Assembly (NCBI GenBank): GCA_022661535.1
Contig: JAKULF010000015.1
Location: 1 to 64,000, forward strand
Reading direction: 5' to 3'
Source: Eutypa lata
Taxonomy: Eukaryota; Ascomycota; Sordariomycetes; Xylariales; Diatrypaceae
Length of the DNA: 64,000 nt
Position 1 is the first letter of the stretch. Each line of letters opens with the position of its first letter. Both the position numbers and the translations under genes were made by a program. This document shows positions 1 through 13,257 of the stretch, piece after piece. Below the pieces are notes generated by a model that was given only the letters and a program-made list of their open reading frames with translations, did no database searches and was not told the DNA's origin.

Positions 1-235
1 CCCTAACCCTAACCCTAACCCTAACCCTAACCCTAACCCTAACTCCTAACCCTAACCCTAACCCTAATCCCAACCCTAACTCCTAACCCTAACCCTAACC
101 CTAACCCTAACCCTAACTCCTAACCCTAACCCTAACCCCTAACCCTAACCCTAACCCCTAACCCTAACCCTAACCCTAACCCTAACCCTAACCCTAACCC
201 TAACCCTAACCCCTAACCCTAACCCTAAACCCTAA
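1..235. repeat. Telomeric repeat array (CCCTAA)n
   Basis: About 38 tandem copies of CCCTAA, the C-rich strand of the common fungal TTAGGG telomere, read from base 1, so the window starts at a left chromosome end. The array is imperfect. Variant units carry an extra T (ACTCCT near 43, 82 and 116), an extra C (near 138, 155 and 211) or a C/T change (TAATCCCAACC near 66). The array stops at about 235 and passes directly into A+T-rich DNA with no telomere-associated gene between. Confidence 0.98.
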
Positions 236-884
236 GTTATTATTAGCTTGAAATAGAGTTTTAAATCGAAATAAAAAGTTTTACATATTAAAATAAAGTA
301 ATTATATATAATTAAATATTAAGGAATTTTAATAAATTAATAAAGTAATAATAAAAATAAATATTTAAAAAATATTTCGTTTTTTTATATTTTTTTTATT
401 TTTATTTTTTTTTTTTAATTATAATTAAACGTTTTAAAGCATTTATTTTATAAAACTTTAATTATTTAAAATAATATATATATATATTTTATTTAATAAT
501 ATATTATTATAAAAGAAAATATAAATTTATTAAATTAAATAACGCGTTTAATAATAAAAATAATACGAAATCTTTTCGTAATAACGAAAATATAATAAAT
601 GCTTAAGTTTTTAATATAATCGTTATTATTTAAGTTAAATTAAACGTTAAAATTAAAAGAACTTATTATATAACATTATTAATATTTTTTAAAAGCGTTA
701 AATAACTTATTAACTTTTTTTATTTTAAGTTATTTTTTATCGTTATTATTATTTTCTTTTACTTTAATTTATCTTCGAAATTACTTCGAAAAATAATCGC
801 TTAATTTAATCGCAAAATCGAGTTAATTTTTATTAATATTTTTTTATATTATTATTATTATTATTTATTTTTTTTTAATTTAAT

Positions 885-917
<33 letters not shown>

Positions 918-1162
918 TATTAAATCTTTATTTATTAAAAAATAATAATTTATAATTACGCTTAATTAAAATCTTTATATTAATTAATTTTTCGAACTTA
1001 ATGCGTTTATAAATTATAAATTTAAACGATTTTATAATAAACGATAAGTTTATATAATCCTTTAACATTTAAAAAATACCTTTATACGTAATATCGCCGT
1101 AAATATAAAAAAACTCGGTTATTATATTCTGAATAAAACGTTACGTTAAACTTAAGGTTTTA

Positions 1163-1194
<32 letters not shown>

Positions 1195-3099
1195 TTCATT
1201 ATTATTATTATTTAATTTAACGTTTCGTTTATTTTTAATATTAATTATTTTTAAATAATAAATAATAAAACGAATTATTTATATATTAAGATTACGTAAT
1301 ATACGTTAACGAATAAAATTATAAAAGCGCAAAATCGCGATAAATATTTTTAAATTAAAAATTAAACGCGTAATTTTATTATATTATCGTTTACAAATTT
1401 ATTATAAAATTTATATTATATATAATTACGTATATATAATACGTAAATATAAAATTATTAATTTCGATTTTTAAATTATTAAGTAATTATAATAATTAAG
1501 TTATTTATAATTTTATAAGTTTATAAGCGATAAGTTTATAAAGTTTATACGTTTAAGTTTATATAAATTATAAGTTTATAAATTATAACCGCTTAATTAT
1601 TATAATTATTATTTTATAACCGTTATCGTTTATATAATAACTATTATTAATTATAAATTCGTAAATTTATTAATTTATATTTTTATAAATTTATAAGTTT
1701 TAAAAATAAAAATAATATAATTTATTTTATTAAACATTTAAATAAAGTGAATTATAACCGTTTATTATTATATAAATTCGATAAATAAATATAATTAATT
1801 TTTTTAAATAAATAATTATTTAATAAACGAAATAAATAAAATTTAAAGCCGTAAAAATACGTCGTAAAGTATATTACGATTTATTTTAAATTTACTTTAA
1901 ATAATATATATAAATTAAAAATTAAAATAATAATTAAAATAATAAAAAGATATTTACATTAAGTAAATACTTAATTATTAAAAAAATCTTTAAAAAATCC
2001 ATTTTACTTATATATAAATAATTTAAAAATATTAATTATTATTATACCTTTTTTTCTTTTTTTTAATTTATTATTTTTACTTATTTTTTAAATGTTTAAA
2101 ATTATATAACACGTTTTTTTATTTAATCCATAACGTAAAGTTAAATTTTAATATTTTTAAACGTATAATTATTCGCGAAAAAGCTATAAAGTAAAATAAT
2201 ATAAATATGTATTTAATACGTATTAAAATTAAAAAATTTTAAAAATTTTATTAATTAAGCTTTTTAAAAATAAATATTTTATTAACGTTAATAATTATGC
2301 GTAATTAATTTATAAACTTATAAAAAAAGTTACTTTATAATTAAAAAGCTTATTAATTGTTTTATAAAAGCTTATTAATTATAAAAGAACTTATTAACTT
2401 TTTTACTTTTAATTTTTATATTATTTTAAAAATAACTTTTTTAAATTACGTTTAATAAAATAAAATAAATTATTATTAAATTCTTTATATTAAAAGCTTT
2501 TTAATAATATAAAGTATATATTTATAAAGCTTATATTAAATAAATTAATTAAAAATATTTTAAAGTTTTTATTTTTTATTAAAAAATTATATAAATATTA
2601 TCTTTTTAATAAATAATTTATATTTTAACTTATATATATATTATAACTTCGTGTAAATTACTAAAATATACAGAAAAATTTAAAGATTTTAATTATATTA
2701 ATTATATTTTTATAAAATATATATACGTAAAGTTATAAAAGTATTTATATTTTAACGTTATAAATTATAAAATAAATAATATAACTTTAATAACGGCGTT
2801 AATAAGTTATTTATTAACGATATTACTTAATTATATAAGCTTCTTTAATAATGAAATCTTTATCGTTATATATTTCACTTTTTATAAATATAATATTTAT
2901 TTAAATAACTTTAATAATAATGATAATAATAATAATAATAATAAATTTTACGTTTAAAGAATTTATTTAATTAATTATTATTTATTTATATTTTACTTTT
3001 AAAACGTTATAATTTTAAATAAAGTTTAAATATATAATTCGATATTATAATAATATATAAAACGATTAAAATATTTAAGAAAAAGGTTTTAAAATAAAG

Positions 3100-4300
3100 C
3101 CGAACGTATTACGGTTAATATATAAAAAAAAAGTTAAATTTTCCGTTAAGCGGTATATTTCTTTTATAAAGCTTTGTTTTATCTTAATGTTCTTTAGGTT
3201 AGTTTAATGTATTGTTTTACTTTTTCGTACCTAGGCTTTTAAGCTTGGACGGCCGTTTATACGGCTTTATTTTCTTAATAAAAGCAACGAAGTTTCGATG
3301 GCCGTTATAACTAAAGAATTCGTTTACTTCGTAACCCGCTCGGATTTTTAAGGTTTAAAGGGCCTTTTAAAATAAGTCGCAAATAATTACATAGCCAAGG
3401 GATTACTTTTTCCTATAACGATAACGGTATCCTTTAATAAAGTTAAAGTAATTAAAGCGTTTATAATAATTAATAAAATTCCCGTACCCGGAACGTTTGG
3501 CGAAAAGACGGTATAATATTAATCGAGCAAGGGAAAGCTTTTTGAAAGGTTTTCTTACTACGAGGTTTCATCGTATATACGACGAAAATGTATTGCGCAG
3601 CCATTATTTAAAAAAAACGAATAAATGCCTTTTTCGGCTAGTTCGTTTAAGATAAAAAAGGGTTATAGTTCGGGTGTTGTTATCGGCTTAGTTAATAAGG
3701 AAATTAGTTTTAAGCTTAGCTTAAGCGTTAATTGCTTCGTTTCTTTCGATGTTAACGTGTTTAGGCGTTTATTTAATTAAGTGGGTTTTGGGACGTATAT
3801 GTAAAATCGTTCGATAAAACTTTAAGAAGTTATATTAAGAATTGTTTAAGGAATGATTTAAAAGATATTAAACGATTACCGTGTTGTTTATTTTTAAACG
3901 TTTTTTAAGTTAATATGTTATTATTATTATTTTAATAAAAAAAACATAATGCTTCGGGTTTTTTTTATATAATGTTACTTTTAAACGGCTTTTTCCGAAA
4001 TGATTAAGGTAATAATGGTAGTATATTAGCTTAAAGAACGTTTGGATAAGTTGCTTTGTAGTTTTGTAAATTTGTAAATTTTTTATACTTTAATTATTTA
4101 AACTTATAGATTTTTAAGTTTATAAATTATAAATTTATAAGTTTATAAATTTTAAAGTTCTTTTTAATCGCATATTACTATTATTACTTTAATTATTCGA
4201 ACGGAGCTATATATAAGTAATTTTGTATAATAAAAGCTTTTGGAGTTATGATTTTAACGATGCAAGAAGTGGTTGTAGTATATTGGCTTAAAGAATATTC
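3100..4300. other. Less mutated island inside the A+T-rich block
   Basis: This stretch keeps noticeably more G and C (for example GGACGGCC, CCCGTACCCGGAACG, GGGTTATAGTTCGGG) and more CA/TG dinucleotides than its surroundings. It still has stops in all frames. It looks like an element duplicated or inserted later, or hit by RIP fewer times. A related but far more A+T-converted copy of its right part (about 3,955-4,290, with the word TTAAACGGCTTTTT) lies at about 8,380-8,475. I could not identify the parent element. Confidence 0.5.
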
Positions 4301-4575
4301 GAATCTTTATAAGGTGATTTTTATAAATTATTATTAACTTTTTAATAATAATAAATAAAGTAAGTTGTTTTTTGTAAAACTTTTAATGTAGTACGTTTAT
4401 TTTGATTAAGTTTTTATTTTATTATGTTTAAAATAATTTAAGTCTTTTAAATATATTTATTTTATTATTAAATAATTGATTTTAAAAAGTATTATAATAT
4501 TTAATATATAATTTAAACGATAACGTATGTACGAAATTTTTAATAATATTATACATTTTTATTTACGAAATAAGC

Positions 4576-5121
4576 GATATTTTTATTAATATATTTTTAC
4601 GAATGCGGTTCGTTTATTATTATACTTTTATTAATATACTTTTACGAACGCGGCTCGTTTATTTATTATTGCATTTTTATTAATATATTTTTACGAACGC
4701 GGTTCGTTTATTCATTATCGTATTTTTATTAATATATTTTTACGAATGCGGTTCGTTTATTTATTATCGTATTTTTATTAATATATTTTTACGAATGCGA
4801 TTCGTTTATTCATTACCGTATTTTTATTAACATATTTTTACGAACGCGGTTCGTTTATTTATTACCGTATTTTTATTAATATATTTTTACGAACGCGGTT
4901 TATTCATTTATTATCGCATTTTTATTAATATATTTTTATAAACGCGGCTCGTTCATTTATTATTGCATTTTTATTAATATATTTTTATAAACGCGGCTCG
5001 TTTATTTATCATTGTATTTTTATTAATATATTTTTACGAACGCGGCTCGTTTATTTATTATTGCATTTTTATTAACATATTTCTATAAAATAAACGCGAT
5101 TCGTTTATTATTATATTTTTA
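4576..5121. repeat. 49-bp tandem repeat array, about 11 copies
   Basis: A minisatellite with a 49-bp unit that can be anchored on the words ATTTTTATTAATATATTTTT, then ACGAACGCGG and TTCGTTTATT. Copies differ mainly by C/T and G/A transitions at the CpG-rich part (GAACGCGGTTCG versus GAATGCGGTTCG or GAACGCGGCTCG), as expected for RIP-type mutation of a tandem array. The last copy carries a small insertion (ATAAAATAAACGCG). Confidence 0.9.
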
Positions 5122-6590
5122 TTAATAAAGTTATTCGTAATAATTAATTATATCGGAAACGAACTTTAGTTATTTTACATTAATCGAAATCCATTTTAAG
5201 TATAAATTATTCGTAATAATTAATTATATTGAAAATAAACTTTAGTTATTTTATATTAATCAAAGTTTATTTTAAGTATAAATTATTCGTAATAATTAAT
5301 TATATCGGAAATAAACTTTAATTATTTTACATTAATCGAAGTTTATTTTAAATATAAATTATTCGTAATAATTAATTATATCGAAAATGGACTTTAATTA
5401 TTTTACATTAATCGAAATTTATTTTAAATTTTAATATATTTATTATAATACCATTGCATTATTTTAAACCATTTAATAACTTTAACCTTTTATATTAATA
5501 ACCCTTTAAGTAATAATTAAAAGTTCCACCTTATATTATTAATTTTTTTAAGCTATATTTATTATTACGTAATATTTTCTTTTATTTAATTATATTACCT
5601 TATACTTTTAACGAAACTTCGGAAATTCCTTCTTTTATATATTAATGTTTAAAGAGTTTATGTAAAGCTGGACTTTTAATAGTGCGTAATATTAGTAATA
5701 ATTTATTATATCCGAAATGGGTTTTAAATTAAATTAAAAAATAAAAATGTGTATAATTTTGGGTCGAAAGCGAAGAGGATTAAGTAAAGAAAAAAAAAAA
5801 AAAAAATAATAAAATTATTTTAATTAAAGGATATTATTTTATTAAATCTTTAAACCGAATAAGCGAGTAAGATAATTAACGTTTTTATTATTATTTCCTT
5901 TAATTGTTAATTTTAACTTTAACTTTAACTATTAATATATTCTTATAAATATAAACGACTCGTTTATAATATTATATTTTTATTAATAATAATTATTCGT
6001 ATAATTAATTTATTATTAAATACAATTATTAATATATTTTATATTAATTAAATATTTATTTTATATATATAAATTATTTATAATATATTAATTATATTAA
6101 AAATAAACTTTAATTATTATTATATTATTTTAATTTATTTATAAATATTTAATATATTTATTATAATTATTATTAATATTATTTTAAATTATTTAATAAC
6201 TTATAATTTATTTATATTAATAATTTTTTAAATAATAATTAAAACGTTTTATTTTATATTATTAATTTTTTTAAATTATATTTATTATTACGTAATATTT
6301 CTTTTTATTTAATTATATTATTTTATAATTTTAATAAAATTTTAAAAGTTTTTTTTTTATATATTAATATTTAAATAATTTATATAAAGTTAAACTTTTA
6401 ATAATATATAATATTTATAATAATTTATTATATTTAAAATAAATTTTAAATTAAATTAAAAAATAAAAATATATATAATTTTAAATCGAAAAAATAAATT
6501 TAAATAAAAAAAATAATAAAATTATTTAAATTAAAAAATATTATTTTATTAAATTTTTAAATTAAATAAACGAATAAAATATATTATAAA
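5060..6590. repeat. Tandem segmental duplication with unequal RIP load
   Basis: Copy 1 (about 5,060-5,890) and copy 2 (about 5,935-6,590) align through their length. Both run from the end of the 49-bp array through 76-bp units into a unique segment of about 430 bp that ends with an A-rich tract. Copy 2 has nearly every C changed to T and G to A: CCTTATACTTTTAACG in copy 1 reads TTTTATAATTTTAATA in copy 2, and GGACTTTTAATAGTGCG reads TAAACTTTTAATAATATA. Copy 2 has also lost some repeat units. The differences go in one direction, towards A+T. Confidence 0.85.
5127..5437. repeat. 76-bp tandem repeat array, 4 copies
   Basis: Directly follows the 49-bp array. The 76-bp unit contains TTATTCGTAATAATTAATTA, a variable G/A segment (ATCGGAAACGAACTTTAG, ATTGAAAATAAACTTTAG, ATCGGAAATAAACTTTAA, ATCGAAAATGGACTTTAA) and TTTTACATTAATCGAA. 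Differences between copies are almost all transitions. Confidence 0.85.
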
Positions 6591-7904
6591 TTATTAAATT
6601 TTTTTATATTTAAATAATTTTATATAATTATTAATATATAAAATATAATTTAAATTATTAAAATTAATTTATAAAAAAGTTATTTAATAATATTAATTAT
6701 ATTTAAATTAAATTTAATTTAATTTAATAATAATAATAATAAATAAAATAATTCGTTTCGTTTTTATATTAATTTTTTTAAATTAAACTTTTTACGAAAT
6801 ATAATTAATTTCGTTTAAACGAAAAACTTTATTATTATTACTTTTTTAAATTTATTTATATTTATTATTTTATAATATATTAATTTTATAACGTTATACG
6901 TAATTTAATAAATTTAAATTAAATTTATTATTTATAAATTTTAAATTATATAATAATATTAATACGTATATATAAAAAGTTAATACGTAAATATAACGAC
7001 AGCTTTAAAACTCGAGAGATTGATAAGCGAGAAAAACGTTATAATAAAAAAATTTAATTTTAAATTTTATAGTTAATTTTCGTTAATTTAAATTATAATT
7101 TAAAAGCGAAAAAAAGCTTAATAAAAAAATATAAAATAAAATTAAAAATAAAATAACGATTAACTTGCGAAGTTTATTTATAATAAAGATAAAATAAAGT
7201 AAAATAAAATAAAAAAGCGAATTTATTAAATTATAGCTTTTTTTTTAATTAAAAGGCTTATATAAAAATAACTTTTTTAATATATAAGTTAAAATATCAC
7301 AGGTAATATAATTAAAACGAGCTTGATAAAGGTTATTTAATAATTTCGAATATACGCGAATTAAACTCGATTTAAAGTTATAGTTTATCTTAAATTTTAA
7401 GCCGTCGTATATATATTTTATATTACGTTAATGCATTAAGTTTTAATTAATTAAATCTTTAAGATTTTTCGCGAATTATAACGACTTAAGTTAATTTAAT
7501 AAAAAAAGCGGTTTTATATATTAATAAATATTACGATTTATTATAAAATAATTTATAATAAATTAAAAAAATATATTTAATAAATATAAAAATTTAATTA
7601 TAAGTATTTTATAAGTTAATATATTAATAAAAATTTTCGAAATTTTTAAATTAAAATAAAATCGTATAAATTAAAATCGATAAATTCATTTTTATAAGAA
7701 TTAATTTTATAAGATTTACCTTGTAAGCGCGTTTTAATACGTTTTTTATTTACATATTATTATTATCGTTTTAATTATTTTATAAAGGGAATACGTTATC
7801 TGATATATTTATAATATAATAAAAGTTTTAAAATATTATAATTTTTTTAATTAAAATAATAATAATAATATATAATTAAAAAGAACTTTTAAACTTATAA
7901 AATA

Positions 7905-7978
7905 ACTTATAAACTTATAAACTTATAAACTTATAAACTTATAAACTTATAAATTTATAAATTTATAAATTTATAAAT
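7905..7978. repeat. 8-bp tandem repeat (AACTTATA)n
   Basis: About nine tandem copies of an 8-bp unit, drifting from AACTTATA to AATTTATA at the right end. Similar short runs occur near 1,500-1,580, 4,085-4,155 and 8,045-8,105, so this simple word recurs through the A+T-rich block. Confidence 0.85.
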
Positions 7979-10900
7979 CTTTAAACTTATAAAATAACTT
8001 ATCAGCCTATAAAATAATTTATAAATTTATAATTTTATAAAATTAACTTATAACTTTATAAACTTATAAACTTATAGATTTATCTACTTATAAACTTATA
8101 AATTCGAATTAAGTTACGTAAGCTATTTATTCGAACGATTATTTAATTCGTATATTATTATTATTATTTTAATTATTTCGAGAAAACTATTTCCAAAAAT
8201 AATATTATATAAAAAAACTTAAAACGTTATATTTTTTTTAATTAAAATAATAATAATAATATATAAAATTAAATAACTATTTAAATAAATAGCTTATATA
8301 AGCTTATTTAAACTGCTTTTTTTAATATATTATAATTATCTATTATTATTATTAAAATTATAACGCTTTAAGCTTTCTTATTATATAATGTTATTACTTT
8401 TAAACGGCTTTTTTCGAAATAATTAAAATTATATTAATAATATATTAACTATAAAAGCATTCGAATAAAATAATCTTAATATATAAAGCTTTTAAACTTT
8501 AATCTTATAGATTATTATTTTTAATTAAAGTTTATAATAAAATATATATATATTTATAATCGTTATTTAATTTTAAATTTAATAACTTAATTACTTTTTT
8601 TAATACGTATTTTTATTAATTAATTATTAATAAAAACGTTACAAAAGTAAAAATCGATTTATATAAAAAAAAAAAGCGTTTTTTTAATATATAAAAAAGC
8701 TTAAATCACTAAATTATATTAAGCCTTTTTCGGTTAACATTTAAGATTTACTCGGTATTTTTTATATTAAAGCTTAATAAATACGTAAAAAATATAATTA
8801 ATCGAAAAAGCTTATATATAAAGTGAGCCGTAACGATTAAAACCTTATATAATCTTTTAAGAATAATTTTTTAAAGGCGCTGCTGTTCACTCTTCGAGCT
8901 TTTTCGCACGAGTCGCATTACGTAAAAATAATCGTTTAAAGCGTTAAAAAAAACCACGGGATTAATTATAAGCTACTTGTAATTTAAAAAAGCTTATAAT
9001 AATTATTAAAAAAATAAAAATACGAAAATTAAAATAATTTCGTTTTTTATTTATTATGCGTTAATATTTAATACGAGTAATTTATTTTAATTAATCGTTA
9101 ATAATAACTTTATAAAATATTATTAATTTATAAATTACTTATAACGATTATATTAATCTTTTCGATTAAATTAAACTTAAAACGATAAATTAAAATCGTT
9201 TAATAAAACGCAAAAAACAAGCGTTATTAAATAATTACGAACTTAATATAATAATTAAAAATATTATTTTATATAAATTTATTATTTATATTAAATTATT
9301 AATTATCGTTAATATTTAAAATAATTTTAAAATAAATCGAAAATTAAACGATTAATTTTTAAAAGTAAATAATTTTAAAAGTTATTTTAATCGAAATTTA
9401 TTTATTAAAGTTATCGTTAATAAATAACTTTTAAATTAAAAATAAAATAACTTATAAATTCGTAAATATTATAATTTTTATTATAATTTTTATAAGTAAA
9501 TTTATTAACGTTTTCGAAAATGCATTTTACGTTAAAAGAAAAGTTAAGCTTAAATTAAAATATATTTAAACTTTTTAAATAATAATAATAATAAATTAAA
9601 ATACGTTTTATAAAAATAATTATTAAATAAATATTAAAACGCTTATTATAAATTGTTTTTTTCTTTTTAATAAATATTTTAATAATACGAAAATTCGATA
9701 ATAATTAATTAAAAAATTAAAAATAATACACTTAAAATTATTTAACAAAACGTTAATTTTAACGAAAACAAAATATAATATTATTATTATTATTAAAAAA
9801 AAATTCTTTTTTTATATAATAAACGAATGTTAATTAATATATAAACGAATTTATTATATAATAATTTTAATAATTAATTAAAATATAAATTACATTTAAA
9901 AAAAGATATTATAAATAAATTAATATATAATAATAACGTAACTTAACGCAAAATTATAATTCGATTTACTTTAATAAAAATTAAAGTTTAAATTTCGTAT
10001 AAAATAAAAAATATAATTATTTTTTTATTTTTAAATATTTTTATACGAATTTAATTTTTAACTTTAAATTTAAATTAATTTATTATAATTAAATTAAAGT
10101 TAAAAATTAAGTTTATATTTTATTATAAATATTATTATTTATATATATAAAATATAAACTTTAAATTAACGTATATTATTAACTTATAAAGTAAAATATT
10201 TTCGTTTAAAAGTTAAAAAAAAAGTTTTTAAAGCTTATTTATAAACGTAAAGTTATACTTTTTTTTTACCGTAATAATAAAAAAATTTTTATATATATAA
10301 TTTATAATAATTATATTTTTTAACTTTAATATAATAATTATAATATTATTTAAATTAATATATATAAACTTATTAATTATATTTAATAATTTTATTTACG
10401 TTACGTTTAAATAAATTAAATATAACGTATTTATAATATTTATATTATATTTTAATTTAAATAAATTATTTATAATTAATTTTAATATTAATTTTATTTA
10501 ATTTATAATAAAAAAGTTTAATATTAAAAAAAAATTTTTTTTAAAATTAAATATTTCGCGTATAACGTTTATTTAATATTAAATCGCTTTAATATTAAAA
10601 AAATATTACGTTTAATTTATTATATTATACTTTAATATATTATATTTAATAATTAATATAAAAATAATTTAAAATAAAGTTTTTATTTTATTATCGTTAA
10701 AAATTAAATTAAGTTTAAAATTATTTATATTATTATATAATATAATTAAATATTTTTATTTAAAAATAAAAAAAATATATATCGTTATTAAAATTAATTC
10801 GTATTTAAATAATTTTAATAAAGTCGTCGTTTAAACTTTTAAATTAAATATAAATTATAATATTAATTAATTATTAAATATTTATTTATAATTATATTAA

Positions 10901-12779
10901 AATTTATAAATATCGTTATTAACGTTTTTCGACGTAATAATATTAAAAATTATAATTTTAATCGCGTAAAATTAATTATATAATTATTAAAATTATCTTT
11001 TATATAATAATAAAAAATTATATTTATAATTATTATTATTTTTAATTTTATATAAAAACGTTTTTTTTTATTTATTCGATTAAAATCGTTAATTATAAAG
11101 TAAATTAAATAATAAATTTTATAAATTTAACGTAATTATTTTTTAAATATAAAGATTATTAAATGTTATATTTAAAATAAATACGAAATCTTTATATAAA
11201 ATAACTTTAATAATATTTATTATTAATTTAATATAAATAACGCGTAAATTAAATATAATTATAAGTTTTTTATATTCGCGAATTATTATTTATTATTTAA
11301 TTTAACGAAATAAAAAAAAACGTATAAAGTTATTTTTATATTTTCGCGATTTATAATAAATTTACGTAATAATTTATAATATTTAATAAACTTTAAATAA
11401 ATATTTAATATAATTTTTTATATATTTAATAAGTTTTAAAAAAAGTTTATTATATTTAAAAAAGTAAATATTATTAAAGATTTATTAATATTTTTTATAA
11501 TTATTATATTTAAAGAATTAAATAAAAAAATTATTAAAAAAAATTAAAAATTTAAAGTTATTAATATATTAAAAAATATTATAAAATAATATATAACTTT
11601 AAAAAAAGCGAAAATAATTAAATAAATTAATTAATAAAAAAAATTTTAAAGCGATAATTATAAATCGAATTAAAATAAATAACGATATAATTTATAATTA
11701 AACTTTTATTTTTTTAAAAAAAATTAAAGCGATTATTAAAGTAATTAAATTAATTTAAAATATAATAATTAATTAAATTATTATTATATAAAAAGTAATT
11801 ATTTTCATTATTTAATTTTAAAAGATAATATAACGTTAAAAAATATTAAATTTAAAATCGTTTAAAATAATTATTAAGTTTATTTATAAAAAAATAAACA
11901 TTTTAATTATAATATTAATATATAATATATTTAATATTAAAATAAAAAGACTTTATATATTTATTTTATTTTAAAAATAACGATTTAATTCGTTTTAAAC
12001 TTTATTAAAATTAACGTTAATAATAAATATTTAATCGTAATAATTATTTTTTTAAATATATTTTTATAATATATTTATTTTAATAATTATTAAATTATTA
12101 TCTTCGTTTATTAAAAAACGATTTTAATTTATAACGAAGTTTAAAAGTTAATATAAATATAATTATTTTTTAAAAAATTAAAAAATTAATTTAAAAAAAA
12201 TAAAAAATTATATTTTATTAAAAAACGATTATAAAAAAAAGAAAATATAAAAAAAAAAATAATAATAATTTTATTAAAAAAAACCTTTATTATAACTTTT
12301 TAAAGTTAAATTATACGTAATAATTAATAAAAATTAATAAAATAATATTAATTTTATTTAATATTTATATATAATTATTTTTATTAAAAATTAAAAAATA
12401 AAAAAAATAAAAGTTTAATTATAATATTAAATTAATAACTTTTTTAAATATAAAAAATAAAAATATAATTATAAAGTTTTATTTAAAATATAACTTAATA
12501 ACTTATATATATAAAGTAATAATAAAATGAAATAATAATAATGATTTTAAGTAATAATTAAAATTTAATATAAGATTATAAGTAGTTATTAATATAAACT
12601 TAATAGCTAATCTCGTTGGTGTTGCACAACTTATATATTAAGTAAGGGCAACATTAATAACTGCGCGTTTTACTCCGTCAATCCTTACCTGGAGCACCCC
12701 CACCTTGTCGAGTTATCAGCCTACTGTTTGTGTTTTCAATAAATTTTCGTAGTCTATGGCAATATGAGCTGTGTCACAC

Positions 12780-13257
12780 TTCCAAGCGGGACCTCGGCCG
12801 CGACGGATTTTACCTTTTCCATAACAAAATGATTAATCTGCTTTATCACCTTCATCTCCTACAAGACATTCCGGGACCCGACCGCATCGCTGCCGTCTAC
12901 TCGACGTGGTTCAGCGGCGCAATCGCCGACAACGAGTGTCTAATTGGGGAATACATAACGCTGTGCCCCATGAAGTATGTCATTGCCGTCCCTATCCTAT
13001 TCTGATACGGTGAATCGTGAAGGCCTCTGAAGTCTAACCACATTCCAAGCTTTCGGCGGCATCTTCCCAACGTCACGTTCTACGTCAACGTCGAGGCGCA
13101 GCATAGACTATTGACCGAAGGGCTCGATATTAAGGGAGTGAAGGTTGTGCTAGGTTGTAGTCTGGGTGCATGCATTGGACTGTTAAAGGTTGGAGTCGTA
13201 ATACTTTTTGATAAAGTAAGAGAGGTATTCATTGGCGAGGCCACCTCGAGTTTGTAG
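12780..13257 (+). pseudogene. Alpha/beta hydrolase relic (homoserine acetyltransferase family)
   Basis: In one frame this region reads like the N-terminal half of the fungal alpha/beta hydrolases annotated as homoserine O-acetyltransferase-like. A strand segment YSTWFSGAIADNE is followed by NVTFYVNVEAQHRLLTE and then by GCSLGA, at the place of the nucleophile elbow G-x-S-x-G-A of the family. Two in-frame stops (13,003-13,005 and 13,018-13,020) interrupt the segment between these blocks, where the family has a conserved F-G-N-G loop. Homology is lost after about 13,190 and the frame closes at 13,257. The C-terminal catalytic Asp and His region is absent, and no start codon is evident. It lies only about 200 bp inside the boundary of the RIP-type block, so truncation and decay are expected. 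Confidence 0.6.

Larger units (their letters stand above)
236..12605. other. A+T-rich subtelomeric block, RIP-type
   Basis: About 12.4 kb made almost only of A and T, with no credible open reading frame. The remaining C and G sit mostly in CpG or in CTT/AAG contexts, while CpA and TpG are rare by eye. That is the footprint of repeat-induced point mutation, which turns CpA into TpA on either strand of duplicated DNA in Pezizomycotina. It is probably constitutive heterochromatin. The right edge is abrupt: at about 12,605 the composition changes to ordinary gene-bearing DNA within a few tens of bases. Homopurine and AT microsatellites (TAA, ATT runs near 850-915, 1165-1210 and 2920-2945) are scattered through it. 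The original elements are no longer recognisable. Confidence 0.9.

Noticed and set aside
4576..5437. CRISPR-like array
   Set aside because: Units are directly abutting tandem repeats without unique spacers, and this is a eukaryotic chromosome end.
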